A DNA stretch of 64,000 nucleotides from Nocardiopsis sp. YSL2 (GTDB lineage: Bacteria > Actinomycetota > Actinomycetes > Streptosporangiales > Streptosporangiaceae). Position 1 is the first letter of the stretch. Each line of letters begins with the position of its first letter. Below are positions 41,792-51,699 of this stretch, one piece after another. The notes under the pieces are model-generated. The model ran no database searches. It was not told the DNA's origin and saw nothing but the letters and a program-made list of their open reading frames with translations. The DNA lies in the NCBI RefSeq assembly GCF_030555055.1, contig NZ_JAMOAO010000001.1:1054001-1118000 (forward strand), given 5' to 3'. A program made the position numbers and the translations under genes.

Positions 41792-44700
41792 TCAGTTCTG
41801 GGCGGTGGGGAACAGGCCGCTGTAGACCTGGGAGATCGCTGGTTCGGTGAGCACACCCTGGTAGGTGTGGACGTCGTCGAGGTCGCCGGTCCAGAAGTAG
41901 GTGTTGGCCCCTCGATGTTGGCCGCTGCCGAGGCGGAGTGGACCGTTGGCATGCCAGGCGTGGTCGACGGCGGTCCGGGACTCCTCGAATCCGTTGACGT
42001 AGAGGACCAGTTCACCGGTGGTGTGGTCGTAGACCCCGGTCAGGTGGGTCCACTCACCCAGGCGGGCCGCGGTGGAGGAGTAGGCGTAGGTCCAGCCAGC
42101 CGAGCCCTCCGTGGGCGCGTCGTCATGGGGGGCCATCTTGAACACCCAGGAACCGTTGGATCCTTGGTAGCCGAGATGGAAACCGCTCTGGAACTCCCCC
42201 GCCTGGGTGACGGCCGAGGTGTTGAGCCCCTGTCCGGTCTCGTCCAGGCGCACCCAGGTGGAGACAGTGAAGCTGCGGTCGGTGCGCACCGCCGGGCCTG
42301 GGGCCTCGGCGTACTCGTCGAGGCCGTTGAGCCGCACCCCCGGTGAGAAGGTGACGTCGTTGTCGGCGGCGTTCCAGGCCGTGGCGGGGTCGGCGTGCAG
42401 CGTCGCCTCCAAAGCGTGGTCGGTGGAGTCGGCCACCGCGGTGCCGTCCCACTCGTCGAGTGCCCATCGGCCCTCGGCGGCGGGGTGGTTGGCCAGGTCC
42501 CACACCTCGGAAGCTTCGTCGGTCGCGGACACGGTCTCGTTCAGGACCAGGCGGTCCCAGACCTTGACGTCGTCCACGGCTCCGGGCCAGAAGTAGTTCT
42601 CGGCGCCCTGGAACAGAGAGCGGCCCATGGTGAGCGGCCCATGGGCGTTCCACGGTCCGGTGTGCGTGGCGGTGTCCTGTTCGACCCCGTCGACGTAGAG
42701 CACGATCTCTCCGGTCTGGGCGTCGTGGGTGCCCACCAAGTGGGTCCACACCCCGACCTGGGCGGGTGCGGTGGAGGTGGCGTAGGCCCAGTCCTGGGAA
42801 CCGTCCCAGTACTGGTCCTCGGGCGACATCTTGAACACCCATTCGTTGGTGTTGCCCTGGTAGCCCAGGTGGAAGGCGCTCTGTTCCTGCCCTTCCTGGG
42901 CCACGGCGGTGTGGTGGGCGTCGGCTCTGTCGAGCTTGACCCAGGCCGACACGGAGAAGGTGCCGGAGGTGTCGACCGCGGAGTGGTTGGCTGTGATCTC
43001 GTCGTAGGGGCCGGGGTCTCCGTCGGTGTAGCCGCTGGTGTGCACGGCCGTGCCCTCCAGCCGAGGCGAGGGGTTGGTGTCGGGGTTCTGGACCGTACCG
43101 ACACGGCCCCGGACCCACTCCACGCCCGCGGACAGTGTGGCGCCCTGGTCGGGGTTGGCGCTGTCGGCTGCGGTGGTGCCCTGGCCCTCGTCGAAGGCGA
43201 AGTGCGCCACGGGGTCGCTGGGCGGCGCCACGAGGAAGGAGTAGACCAGAACGCAGTCGGAGGAGTTGCCGAAGGCGTCGACGGTGCGTGCGTAGACGCG
43301 GTTGGGACCCTCCAGACGTGGTGTCAGGGTGACGGTCACCGACCCGCCGGCCTCCTCAGGCGTGGCCCGGTGAGCACATGAGTCGTCGTTGAGCCCGTAG
43401 GCGTATTCCTGCGCGCCCTCGACGCCGTTGTTGGCGAAGGTGAACTCGCCGGGACGTCCCGTGGAGCCGTGGAGCTGGTCCCCCGCCGGGTAGTCGGTAG
43501 AGGTGACCTCAGGTCCTTGCTCCGGCCGCGAGGTGCTGACCATCAGGTAGCAGTAGTCGCTCCAGCCCGACCAGGATGTGCCGTCGTTGGCGTTGGCCCG
43601 GTAGCCGATCAACACGTCCTCGGGCAGTTCGGCGGAGCGCACCGACTGGTAGGAGCCGGAGGACCAGACCGCGATGTCGGTCATTGCGGTATCGACGTCG
43701 CCGAGGCGTTCACCGTCCACCCACCAGGCGAAGCGGGTCTTGACCTTCTGCCGGTTGGCCGAGGTGGAGTCGCGGTCGCGGACGTAGGCGGTGAAGGTCG
43801 GGCGCGTCTCGTTGATCAGGCGCGGGTTGTCGGGGTCGGTGGCGCACTCACCGCCGTGGGAGTCCGACAGCTTGGTGGGGACTTCGGGCGGGTTGTTGTA
43901 GTCCACCTGCAGGGTCGGGTTGGACTCGAAGCGCCGCCAGTCCCAGTTGCTGGAGGACCTGGTCTCGTTGCCGCGCAGGCCGACCGTCGTGGTCGCATGA
44001 CCGGCGTCGCGGCTGTACAGGTAGCCGTCGGTGGCGTCGAACTCCACGGTGGGAGAGGTTCCGCCGGGGCAGTTGGAGCGGCCCGCGTTGATGGTTCGGG
44101 TGTCCAGCTTGTCGTCCCAAAAGGATGACGAGGTCTGCGAGTTCCAAGTGGTGCTGGAGGTGATGGCGTTGGTGCGCCACAACTGGACCCTGGCGTCGGT
44201 GCACCCGTAGGCGTGGGTCACCCGGGGGCGGAAGGTGGCGCGGATGATGTCGGCGTCGCGGGTGCGCGAGTCGACGCCGAACCGCCAGAACGCCCGCTTG
44301 GTGCTGCCCTCGTTGGGCTCGTAGCCGACGCCGGGGTCGTGGGACGTGGAGTAGTTCCAGTACGACTGGCTGGGGTAGTTGGCGTTGACGTAGGTGCGCC
44401 CGACCCGGTTCACCGCGAGTGAGGGGTCGATGTAGACCGGGTACTCGGTCGAGGGGTCGGTGAACATGTCGTGGTCCGGGACCAGGCGGATGCTGTCGGG
44501 GGCCAGATCCACGTCCACGAGGGCGCTGCGGGCACCGGTGGGGGCCATGAGCGTGGCGTCCTCTGTGGGGTCCTCGCCCCCTGCGGGGTCCTCGGCGGAC
44601 GCCGAGTCCCACATTGCCGGGGCCACGGCGGTGAACACGCTTTCCTGTCCCTGGTCACCGACGGCTTGCAGGGTGCCGTTGTCCGTCAGGCGCATGGTGA

Positions 44701-45322
44701 CGCCCTCGGTGGCCAGCGCCATGTCCAGCTCGGCCAGCCCCTGGTGCTGGGCGGCTTCGGGGGTGTGGACGACCAGGACCTGTCCGAACCCGTCCACGCC
44801 TGCGGTCAGGACGAGGTCGACGTCAGGCAGGACGTCGGGGTAGGTGGCCTGGGGCCCGTCGAGTTCGGGAGCCGGTAGGTCTTCGTGCCAGCCCAGTTCC
44901 ACGGCATTGGAGCCGATCCCGATCCGGGCCAGTTCCTGGTCCCCTCCGCCGGAGAAGGCGAGCTCGGCGCTGATGGCCCTGGGTCGGACCGCGCCCTGGG
45001 CGTCCACTACGAGGTCGGTGTCCACCGGGGTCCAGCCGTCGTCGTCGCGCACGCGTACCGGGTGGGCGCTCTGCTCCATGGTGAAGCTGCCGTCAGGGTT
45101 GGCCAGGTGCCGGGTCGTCTCGGTGGTGGCACCGGGGATCTCCACCGGTTCGCCGGTCTCGCTCGCTTCCAGGACCGCCGCTCGTTCCCCCGAGTCGGCG
45201 GCGAACGGGGAGCCGGTCGAGGCCGGGTCGTCCGCCGAGGCATGGGCCTGTGCGGTCAGCAGGGGTGTGAGGAGGACGGTGGACAGGACGGCCGAGCCGA
45301 CGACTCGCACTGCGCGGGACAT
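41792..45322 (-). CDS. Secreted DNRLRE/LamG-domain protein (module 2 partner)
   Basis: A 1176-residue protein homologous to the module 1 partner along its whole length. Residues 1-28 are a signal peptide ending AQAHA. Shared blocks include RAISAELAFSGGGDQELARI, GIGSNAVELGWHEDLPAPEL, VLPDVDLVLTAGVDGFGQVL, DNRLRE-like WRFGVDSRTRDADIIRATFR, and two LamG domains (FSVSAWVKLDRADAHHT-FHLGYQ, about 790; FTVSTWVRLDETGQGL-FHLGYQ, about 1025). The stop lies 59 nt before the RHS start. ATG 45322 is chosen over an upstream extension that lacks signal-peptide character. It likely sits on the surface or in the matrix and supports the RHS toxin. Confidence 0.85.
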   Translation of the reverse strand: MSRAVRVVGSAVLSTVLLTPLLTAQAHASADDPASTGSPFAADSGERAAVLEASETGEPVEIPGATTETTRHLANPDGSFTMEQSAHPVRVRDDDGWTPVDTDLVVDAQGAVRPRAISAELAFSGGGDQELARIGIGSNAVELGWHEDLPAPELDGPQATYPDVLPDVDLVLTAGVDGFGQVLVVHTPEAAQHQGLAELDMALATEGVTMRLTDNGTLQAVGDQGQESVFTAVAPAMWDSASAEDPAGGEDPTEDATLMAPTGARSALVDVDLAPDSIRLVPDHDMFTDPSTEYPVYIDPSLAVNRVGRTYVNANYPSQSYWNYSTSHDPGVGYEPNEGSTKRAFWRFGVDSRTRDADIIRATFRPRVTHAYGCTDARVQLWRTNAITSSTTWNSQTSSSFWDDKLDTRTINAGRSNCPGGTSPTVEFDATDGYLYSRDAGHATTTVGLRGNETRSSSNWDWRRFESNPTLQVDYNNPPEVPTKLSDSHGGECATDPDNPRLINETRPTFTAYVRDRDSTSANRQKVKTRFAWWVDGERLGDVDTAMTDIAVWSSGSYQSVRSAELPEDVLIGYRANANDGTSWSGWSDYCYLMVSTSRPEQGPEVTSTDYPAGDQLHGSTGRPGEFTFANNGVEGAQEYAYGLNDDSCAHRATPEEAGGSVTVTLTPRLEGPNRVYARTVDAFGNSSDCVLVYSFLVAPPSDPVAHFAFDEGQGTTAADSANPDQGATLSAGVEWVRGRVGTVQNPDTNPSPRLEGTAVHTSGYTDGDPGPYDEITANHSAVDTSGTFSVSAWVKLDRADAHHTAVAQEGQEQSAFHLGYQGNTNEWVFKMSPEDQYWDGSQDWAYATSTAPAQVGVWTHLVGTHDAQTGEIVLYVDGVEQDTATHTGPWNAHGPLTMGRSLFQGAENYFWPGAVDDVKVWDRLVLNETVSATDEASEVWDLANHPAAEGRWALDEWDGTAVADSTDHALEATLHADPATAWNAADNDVTFSPGVRLNGLDEYAEAPGPAVRTDRSFTVSTWVRLDETGQGLNTSAVTQAGEFQSGFHLGYQGSNGSWVFKMAPHDDAPTEGSAGWTYAYSSTAARLGEWTHLTGVYDHTTGELVLYVNGFEESRTAVDHAWHANGPLRLGSGQHRGANTYFWTGDLDDVHTYQGVLTEPAISQVYSGLFPTAQN

Positions 45323-46389
45323 GGCAAGCGCTCTCCAGGCCCAGGATGGGGGATCGGACACCGTGTGGGGCAACCACGTGTCGTGCACGCGGTCCACGGT
45401 GCGCCCTGGAACCGGAGGAGAAGTTAGCAGCCGAAAGGAAACACCAGGTGCGTGACGGAGAGCACACCACGTGGCGCACGAGTTCACGACGTGCACCATC
45501 GCTCCAGAAAGTGGAACCCAGTCCCATTGTGTCCGCATATGGACGCATGATTCGCGTTTAGCACCACATGGCTTGCCACCAGCACATACGAGGAACCGTG
45601 GTCCTTCCGGCCACAGAGCGCCCCTTGCCGGGCCGGACGGCTCTGGGAAGGGGCGAGTGGCGGCTCAGCCGCGTCGTGGCCCAAAGCAGCCCACGGTTCA
45701 CGGCCCCAGGACACGCTCCAACCGTCCGGCGCTCCACTCAGGAGGAAGGGCCTTCGACCGGCATCCGCGCCGTGGTCTGTGTCGACGGCCGGCGGATCGA
45801 CCCAAGCGTCCGGTCACACTTCAGGGAAAACCCTGAGGACCTCGCGAGGTGCCATCGGACGCCGCCGGGCCTTCTAATCCGATGGCCGCAGGTTCGAATC
45901 CTGCCGGGTGCGCCACAAAACCCCAGGTCAGACGGGGTGCGCGAGTCGAACAGACGAGGTGCGAGGGCCGCCTGAAGCCCTGAAATGCTCCGTGTGTGCT
46001 CCCCGGCGCAAGGTCGCGTACATCAGGGCGAGGACCTCTCGGAGCATTTTGCCATCCCGTGACCCTGCGGGGGCGGCCCGGGACGCCCCGTGTCCGCCCA
46101 TCAGCCCCCACAACCGCACAGGGGCGACACACGGCCGTGTGTCGCCATGCCTGCCCTCATCCCTGCCCGGGGCCCGCCAGGGCTGTCAGCCGCCCACACA
46201 TCCGACACGGGCGCCGTGTAGCACCCTGGACACGGCCCCTCAGATCGGATCACCATTTCGCCTTTGAAGCCGACAACTATTGCTTGGCTACCCGCTGACC
46301 AGCGACCGCATTCGACGGACTCGCCAACGGCGCCTGCCGATGCCCTGGCGCTCACACACGCCACCTTGCGAGGGTGGTCGTCTGGTGTC
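45323..46389. other. Promoter region of module 2 and scar 3
   Basis: About 1.07 kb without a supported gene. It holds the module 2 promoter (first few hundred bases, unidentified) and scar 3 (45836-46080). The rest has nothing recognisable. Confidence 0.45.
45836..46080 (+). repeat. Scar 3: tRNA-Arg(UCU) 3' half with flank
   Basis: aggacctcgcgaggtgccat leads directly into cttctaatccgatggccgca and ggttcgaatcctgccgggtg (tRNA part 45871-45915, anticodon UCU, ending CCA). The right flank cgagtcgaacagacgaggtg, gctccgtgtgtgctccccgg and cggagcattttgcc is shared with scar 2. Unlike scar 2 the left flank joins the tRNA part almost at once, so a 135-bp insert of scar 2 is absent. Confidence 0.85.
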
Positions 46390-47826
46390 TCACTGCCTAG
46401 CGGCCGAGGGACCCCCAGGATGCAGATGAGCCATCAAGGAGCGGAAGCGCTCCTGGGAATCAGCTTCGATACCCTCACCGATCCGGTACCAGACCGAGTG
46501 GGTCAAGCGCGGGCCGAACGTAAGCGCCTGCACCGGAGCGGACAGGACCCGCTCCGACCCGATCGAGGACACCCCCTCCACACCGATCCCCAGCCCCAAG
46601 GGGAGGGAGGGGCCCGACCACCGGGAATCGGACCCGAGATCCGACCGTCCAGTGCGGCGGTGCACACTCATCGTCTGCAGGACACCCCGGGCGGTGAACT
46701 CCTCGACCAGTGTCGACAGGACCGACAGGTCCGGTTCCTCACCCGGCTGGTATCCGACCACGAGCGTGATGCTCTCCTTCACCCCTTCCGGTACACGGCT
46801 GACCAGCAGGGTCCCGGCGAACGACCGGACCGACCCCGTACGTAGGCCATCAGGAGGGCCGGTGAAGAGGAACCACGAGCTTCCCGGGGCGCGTTTGCGG
46901 GCCAACGCGGTCAGGTCCCGGGTGTCCCAGGCCAGCGTCGCGGGCTCGGCGGTTCCCCACAGGGCCGGCACAGAACCTCCCATGGTCTCGGAGAGGAACT
47001 CGACTGAACGGCCCAAGCGGAGACCGGCATCGGCAGGGTGGAGGACTTTCAGGTCGATCAGGATCTGAGTTCCCCACTCCCTGTCCCGTTCCAGGAAGCT
47101 CGGATGTGGCACGTCCTCGGGGGCCGCGGTCGTGTCACGGACGAAACCGGCGACCTCGTGCCATGTCAGCGGAACTCCGGAGAACCCGTCGTAGTACCCG
47201 CTGTCCGGCGCCTGGACCACCCAGCGGGCCATCGGGTTGCCCAGGACCGAACGCAGCGCGTGGGTGAGCCGCGAACCCGCCGGAGTCACCAGCTGGAAGC
47301 CGCGCCCGGCTCTGCCGTGTTCGGCGATGGCGTCCACCAGCCATGTGGAGAGCGGTACCAACGGGCGGTCCTGAACGGCCAGCACGACCTTGTCGGTCGC
47401 GCGGGTGATCGCCGGATGGCCGGTGGAGCCGGCCAGGATGCGGTCGGCGCGATCCAGACATGGCTCCGGCTCCCAGACCACGCCCCCGAACCGGGACACG
47501 AGGGCGTCGGCGAATCGGCGGACCACCCCTGCGGTGTCCTTGCCTGTCGGCCCTGTCTCGGCTCCGCGTGCCTCCACCCACCAGGGCTGGGCTGGTAGAT
47601 CGTCGGCGATCCCTTCCGTGAGCAGGCGGTCGGCCTCAGCGGACAACGCGAGCTGCTGACCCGCCTGGACGGCCGCGACCACCCGTCCGGATCCGTCACG
47701 GAGCTGGATGACCGCGCCCTCCGCGACGGGGCGCACGCGCAGTTCCGGTCCTGCCTGGACCAGGGCCTTGGTCATGCCACGGAGGGTGGGTGGCCTCTCG
47801 AGTAAGGCGACCACGTCATGTGTCAT
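46390..47826 (-). CDS. DUF6177 family protein
   Basis: A 478-residue soluble protein of the DUF6177 type, which in actinobacteria travels with WXG-type secretion substrates. Visible blocks: HPAITRATDKVVLAVQDRPL, TPAGSRLTHALRSVLGNPMA, WVVQAPDSGYYDGFSGVPLTW, ILIDLKVLHPADAGLRLGRS and LTFGPRLTHSVWYRIGEG. No catalytic motif is obvious. It starts 13 nt after the immunity-like gene and is the last gene of the type VII toxin operon. Role may be a secretion accessory or chaperone (inference from repeated neighbourhood). Confidence 0.75.
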   Translation of the reverse strand: MTHDVVALLERPPTLRGMTKALVQAGPELRVRPVAEGAVIQLRDGSGRVVAAVQAGQQLALSAEADRLLTEGIADDLPAQPWWVEARGAETGPTGKDTAGVVRRFADALVSRFGGVVWEPEPCLDRADRILAGSTGHPAITRATDKVVLAVQDRPLVPLSTWLVDAIAEHGRAGRGFQLVTPAGSRLTHALRSVLGNPMARWVVQAPDSGYYDGFSGVPLTWHEVAGFVRDTTAAPEDVPHPSFLERDREWGTQILIDLKVLHPADAGLRLGRSVEFLSETMGGSVPALWGTAEPATLAWDTRDLTALARKRAPGSSWFLFTGPPDGLRTGSVRSFAGTLLVSRVPEGVKESITLVVGYQPGEEPDLSVLSTLVEEFTARGVLQTMSVHRRTGRSDLGSDSRWSGPSLPLGLGIGVEGVSSIGSERVLSAPVQALTFGPRLTHSVWYRIGEGIEADSQERFRSLMAHLHPGGPSAARQ

Positions 47827-47839
47827 CTATGTCCTCGTA

Positions 47840-48484
47840 TCAGAGACGGTCCGTCACGTCGAGTCCTCCGCCGACCGATCCGCCGCGCGGCGCCGCCACG
47901 CCGTCATCAATGGCCGTGCCGAAGTAGGTGGGTTCCCCGATCTCGGTCTCACCAAGTAGTGCTTCAAGGTCTGTCAGCACCTTCCTCAGGCGAGGGGCGT
48001 TGCGATCATGGACCTCGGGATGGGGACGTCCGAAGAAATCGTTCTCCGCCCAAATGTCGTGGTAAACGCTCAGCTCGACCATCGTGTCCTCGGTCGCGAC
48101 ATCGATGGAGACACCCAGGAGTTCGGGTTCACCTCTCTTGCGCCCCTCGGGCGTGATCCAGTTTCCGGGACCGATGAGGAGTAGCGACTCCGGGTAGGCC
48201 TCAGGCCGGCCCATCGGCCGGGCTTCGCGAACCTTGTCCGCCAAGGCACCGGCTGTGACGTCGCTGCAGTGAAGTATCCGGGATCGGTAGCCGGTATGCC
48301 CGGCACCGTACTGGAACCAGTCCACGTCAACGCAGTCGAGGTACAGCAGATCACAACCTCGGAGGGCCTTCGCCACTGACACCGCCGTGGTGCAACCCAC
48401 CTCCAAGCCGTCCGAACCCTCGTCGTGCTCGACCACCCACGTCCACGTGGCGGTAGCCTTCGGCGACCTCATCAACAGGGACAT
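47840..48484 (-). CDS. Likely immunity protein for the type VII toxin
   Basis: The 214-residue cytoplasmic protein begins 7 nt after the toxin stop codon. Its text (MRSPKATATWTWVVEHDEGSD, LLYLDCVDVDWFQYGAGHTG, LGVSIDVATEDTMVELSVYH, RKVLTDLEALLGETEIGEPT) is alpha+beta and acidic, with no recognised domain. Position directly behind a toxin with a nuclease-like end is the classical immunity position. It could alternatively be an accessory protein, since a DUF6177 gene follows. Confidence 0.6.
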   Translation of the reverse strand: MSLLMRSPKATATWTWVVEHDEGSDGLEVGCTTAVSVAKALRGCDLLYLDCVDVDWFQYGAGHTGYRSRILHCSDVTAGALADKVREARPMGRPEAYPESLLLIGPGNWITPEGRKRGEPELLGVSIDVATEDTMVELSVYHDIWAENDFFGRPHPEVHDRNAPRLRKVLTDLEALLGETEIGEPTYFGTAIDDGVAAPRGGSVGGGLDVTDRL

Positions 48485-48491
48485 GATTCCT

Positions 48492-51125
48492 CTAATCGTC
48501 GTTGACTGCCGGATAGACCTGCGCGCCGTCAGGGAAGGTCATCACACCGTCCGAGAAGTAAACCCTGAAAGACGTGTCGAAGCGACGCGCGTTGGCCAGG
48601 ATTCGATTCATCGCCTTTTCCGAGATGTCGATCATGGGGGCGTTCACCTCCAAGATCCCGACTGTCCTCGTGCCATCCATACCCGGAGGCAGTGTGCGCA
48701 GTTGCTTTCCGATCTTCTGAGTGTTGTTAACGATGGCGCTCTCACGGATGGTCCCGTCCGTGATGTCGAGCCGTTTGATCTGGTAGGCATACTGGCCAGA
48801 CGACCCGTCTGCTCTGATCAAGGCGTCGATGTCGAAGTTTTGCGAACTGTCCGAAGTGGCCTGCTGATCCTTCTTCTCCGCGAACTCGAGCCTCTCGGGC
48901 GTGTACCCGTTCTGCAGGAGATTGTCCATGAAGCGGAGTTCCGTACCTGCTGCGGGCACCATGTTCCGATTCGCGAAGTCGGAGACGAACTCGTCGAACC
49001 TCCGAACCTGACTGACACGCCCTTCCAGGAGAATGTCGGCGACCTGCTGACCCAAGTTGGTGCCGTCGTTCCTGAGAGTCGCGAGGATCTCGTCGACCTT
49101 CTGCCCGTTGAGTCCAGCCGAGTCGAGGATGCCCCTGACACCATCCACCTGGCTGTCCAACATCGGGCCGGTGGGCTTCTCAGCCACCGGTGGGGCGGGC
49201 TCTGGAGGGTTGGGCCCGTCAGGTCCGCCGGAACCCGGTGGCCGTGGCGGGTCAGGCGGTCCACCACCGGGCGTTCCGCCGGTAGGTGATCCATGGTCGG
49301 ACCGCCCTGTCTGATCCGGCGCCTGGTCCTCATGAATGGTGATCGAATCGTCGTTGCTGCCAGGATTGGAGCCGTCAACGCCGTCATTGACGTTGTTGTC
49401 CGCGTTGTGGTCGGCACGCATCTCCATGCCGTCCGGCGTGACCAGAACAGGGGAGTTGTCGCTCGAGTCCGAGCCGTCACCGCGTCCGTCGGCGCCGGAG
49501 TCTTCCAGAGCATTGATGATCCAAGGCTCGTCAACGTCGGCCTCCGCCGTCCGGCCGTTGTCGGAACCGTCCATGGAGGCGAGATCCTCGTTGTTCCGCG
49601 CGATCTCAGTGAAGGCGGCGTCTACCTCCTCGGCGGTCGGGTCACGCCGTGTGCCCTCGTCCGCGCTTTGGCCGGGAGTGTCGCCGTCCTGGTCCCCGGT
49701 GCCCTGTGGGGTCGCACTTTTCCCGTCGGCCATCTCTGAGTCGTCCGACCTCTCAGGCGCGCCATCGCCAGGAGCATCCGACTCGGCTTGGGCAAGGGAG
49801 TCCGGCGCCTGACCGGACCCGTGATCCGGCGCAGGAGTTGGATCCGTCGACGACCCCTGGTTCTGGTAGGACTCCAACTCCCGCAGGGTGTCGTTCATCT
49901 CGCCGACTTCGGCTTCGGAATCGGAGCTCTCGGACTCGATGCGGTCCGGCGCGGTCGGAGCATCCGGATGGGTACCGTCCGACCTGGCAGAAGGCACCGA
50001 TCCGTTGCTACCGGAGTTCGAGGAGCCGTCCGAGTCGATTCCCCTGCTGATCGGGCCGTCCCCGGTTCCGGCACCGCCCAGGATGCGCGAAACGCGGGCG
50101 GCGATCATCGGCACACCCACCACGGCACCGAGGCCGGTGGCGCTCAGTGCTGCGCCGCCCGCGATCATGCCGATGTTGGTCAGCGCGGTGCCGATCGCGT
50201 ACCAGGGACGCTCGCCCAACTCGGTCCAGGGGAAGAATCCGTGGATGGCGTCGCCCCAGGCACCTCTGGCGGTGTCCCACCATTCTGCCGGGCTGTTCAC
50301 CATCTCACCGGTCTGGGGGTTGTAGAAGCCGGTCATGGCTCCGAGCCCCTCGATGGAGTCGCCCCAGTACGAGCTGAAGTTGTTCCACCAGCCGCCGTCC
50401 CACCAGCCTTCGGAGCCGAAGGCGCCGACCGCGCCTCCCATGTCCTCCACGCTGCCCTTGAGGACTCCCCAGCCCCCGTGGACCGCATCCACGTGCCACA
50501 TGTGGTCGCTGCCCTGTGGGGTGCCCCACGGGGTTTCGACGTCCTCGGGTGCTTCCTCGAAACCGTGGACGGCTTCACCGGCACCGGGTTGGGTCGTTCC
50601 GTCGGCGTTGGCGGCGATGAACGTGGTACCACCAAACAGGGTGGTGATGGCGTTGGCGCACTCGCGTTCGGCCTCCTGGTACTGCTGGTGGAGCGAGTTC
50701 ACCTCGTTGAGGAGGGCGTTGTGCTCCTCCACCTTCTCGCTCTCGCCGCCGAAGAAGCCGCCGTCGTCCCAGTCTTCGTCGCTCTGGATGTCCGCGACCA
50801 GGGCCCTAGCGTCCTGACGGGCCTGGACCAACTTCGAGCGCAGCTCGCGCGCCGTCTCGGCGAAGGTCTCCAGCGCGGTGGCGGCCTTGCCGAAGTCGGT
50901 CTCGACATCGCCACCCGTCGCGGCGACGGGGTCGACCGCCGCATACAGGGTGGGCGCCTCGGGTGCGCTGTAGACCTCCTGGAGTCCGGCCCATGAGCTC
51001 TTGATGCTCTGTCCGACTTCAGCGATGTTCTCGCCGTCGGTCCTGATGCCACTGGCCGCGCTCTCCAACAGCACGGTGTTCACGATGGGGACGGGGATCT
51101 CGTCTGGGTTGATCAGGTCACTCAC
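48492..51125 (-). CDS. Type VII (WXG-type) polymorphic toxin with nuclease-like tail
   Basis: An 877-residue protein without signal peptide. Residues 1-140 are the helical N-terminal domain of actinobacterial type VII toxins (DLINPDEIPVPIVNTVLLES, SSWAGLQEVYSAPEAPTLYA). Next come an EKVEEHNALLNEVNSLHQQY helix, a Trp/Gly-rich region (WWDGGWWNNFSSYWGDSIEG), a hydrophobic segment (IAGGAALSATGLGAVVG, about 320-340), an acidic disordered linker to about 620, and a C-terminal domain with ELRFMDNLLQNGY, FDIDALIRADG and YAYQIKRLDIT. E, D and Q-I-K in this order fit a PD-(D/E)XK nuclease. It would be exported by an ESX-type system encoded elsewhere; no EccC is in this window. GTG start. Confidence 0.78.
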   Translation of the reverse strand: MSDLINPDEIPVPIVNTVLLESAASGIRTDGENIAEVGQSIKSSWAGLQEVYSAPEAPTLYAAVDPVAATGGDVETDFGKAATALETFAETARELRSKLVQARQDARALVADIQSDEDWDDGGFFGGESEKVEEHNALLNEVNSLHQQYQEAERECANAITTLFGGTTFIAANADGTTQPGAGEAVHGFEEAPEDVETPWGTPQGSDHMWHVDAVHGGWGVLKGSVEDMGGAVGAFGSEGWWDGGWWNNFSSYWGDSIEGLGAMTGFYNPQTGEMVNSPAEWWDTARGAWGDAIHGFFPWTELGERPWYAIGTALTNIGMIAGGAALSATGLGAVVGVPMIAARVSRILGGAGTGDGPISRGIDSDGSSNSGSNGSVPSARSDGTHPDAPTAPDRIESESSDSEAEVGEMNDTLRELESYQNQGSSTDPTPAPDHGSGQAPDSLAQAESDAPGDGAPERSDDSEMADGKSATPQGTGDQDGDTPGQSADEGTRRDPTAEEVDAAFTEIARNNEDLASMDGSDNGRTAEADVDEPWIINALEDSGADGRGDGSDSSDNSPVLVTPDGMEMRADHNADNNVNDGVDGSNPGSNDDSITIHEDQAPDQTGRSDHGSPTGGTPGGGPPDPPRPPGSGGPDGPNPPEPAPPVAEKPTGPMLDSQVDGVRGILDSAGLNGQKVDEILATLRNDGTNLGQQVADILLEGRVSQVRRFDEFVSDFANRNMVPAAGTELRFMDNLLQNGYTPERLEFAEKKDQQATSDSSQNFDIDALIRADGSSGQYAYQIKRLDITDGTIRESAIVNNTQKIGKQLRTLPPGMDGTRTVGILEVNAPMIDISEKAMNRILANARRFDTSFRVYFSDGVMTFPDGAQVYPAVNDD

Positions 51126-51369
51126 TGAGCATCCACTATCCGTGTTCGGCCGTTCTCTTCAGCGGCGGGCGGGGACGAGGCCAGTAGGTATGCCGTGTTC
51201 GTGGAGAAATGGTCTGGTGCGCCACGTGGGATGGCAGCGTAGCGGAGAGTGTTCGCGGGAACGCCGTCCGGGCCGGGGACAGGACTGCACCACCAGGCTT
51301 TCCGATAGCGAGATGTGGTTCGCATCACGCCGCGTACCGAGGACATGCCCCCCGGGGAGGGGAGAGCGG

Positions 51370-51699
51370 CTACGGGACCTCTCCGGCGTTCGCCTGGGCT
51401 TCCGCGGCCATCTCAAGGTTGCCGTTGGCGTATTGCATGGTGGCCTCGCCGGCGCCCTCGACCGCGCTAGCGCTCTTGCCGATCATGCTGCCGATCTCAG
51501 CGAAGTAGTGCTCGGCGAACTCTGATAGGGCCACACCGATGGGGTTGCTGTTGGCCGCGCTGTTGGCCTCGTTCAGGTGCGTTTCCAGCGAGGTCATGTG
51601 GCCGGTCAGCCCTTGCGTCCCGTCCTCATCACCGATGTGCCCGGAGACGCCGGAGAGCACGCCGAACACTTCTTCGGGGTAGATGTTCCAAGCTGACAT
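51370..51699 (-). CDS. WXG100-like protein (DUF6507 type)
   Basis: The 109-residue protein is helical with SAWNIYPEEVFGVLSGVSGH at the start, a central helix break (NSNPIGVALSEFAEHYFAEI) and NLEMAAEAQANAG at the end. This fits DUF6507 proteins, small partners of type VII polymorphic toxins. It lies 244 nt upstream of the toxin gene, same strand, so it may form the heterodimer needed for secretion. The 51126-51369 gap has no gene. Confidence 0.75.
   Translation of the reverse strand: MSAWNIYPEEVFGVLSGVSGHIGDEDGTQGLTGHMTSLETHLNEANSAANSNPIGVALSEFAEHYFAEIGSMIGKSASAVEGAGEATMQYANGNLEMAAEAQANAGEVP

Noticed and set aside
41792-45538. Longer start for the second LamG protein
   Set aside because: The added residues lack signal-peptide character, while the start at 45322 gives a normal one.
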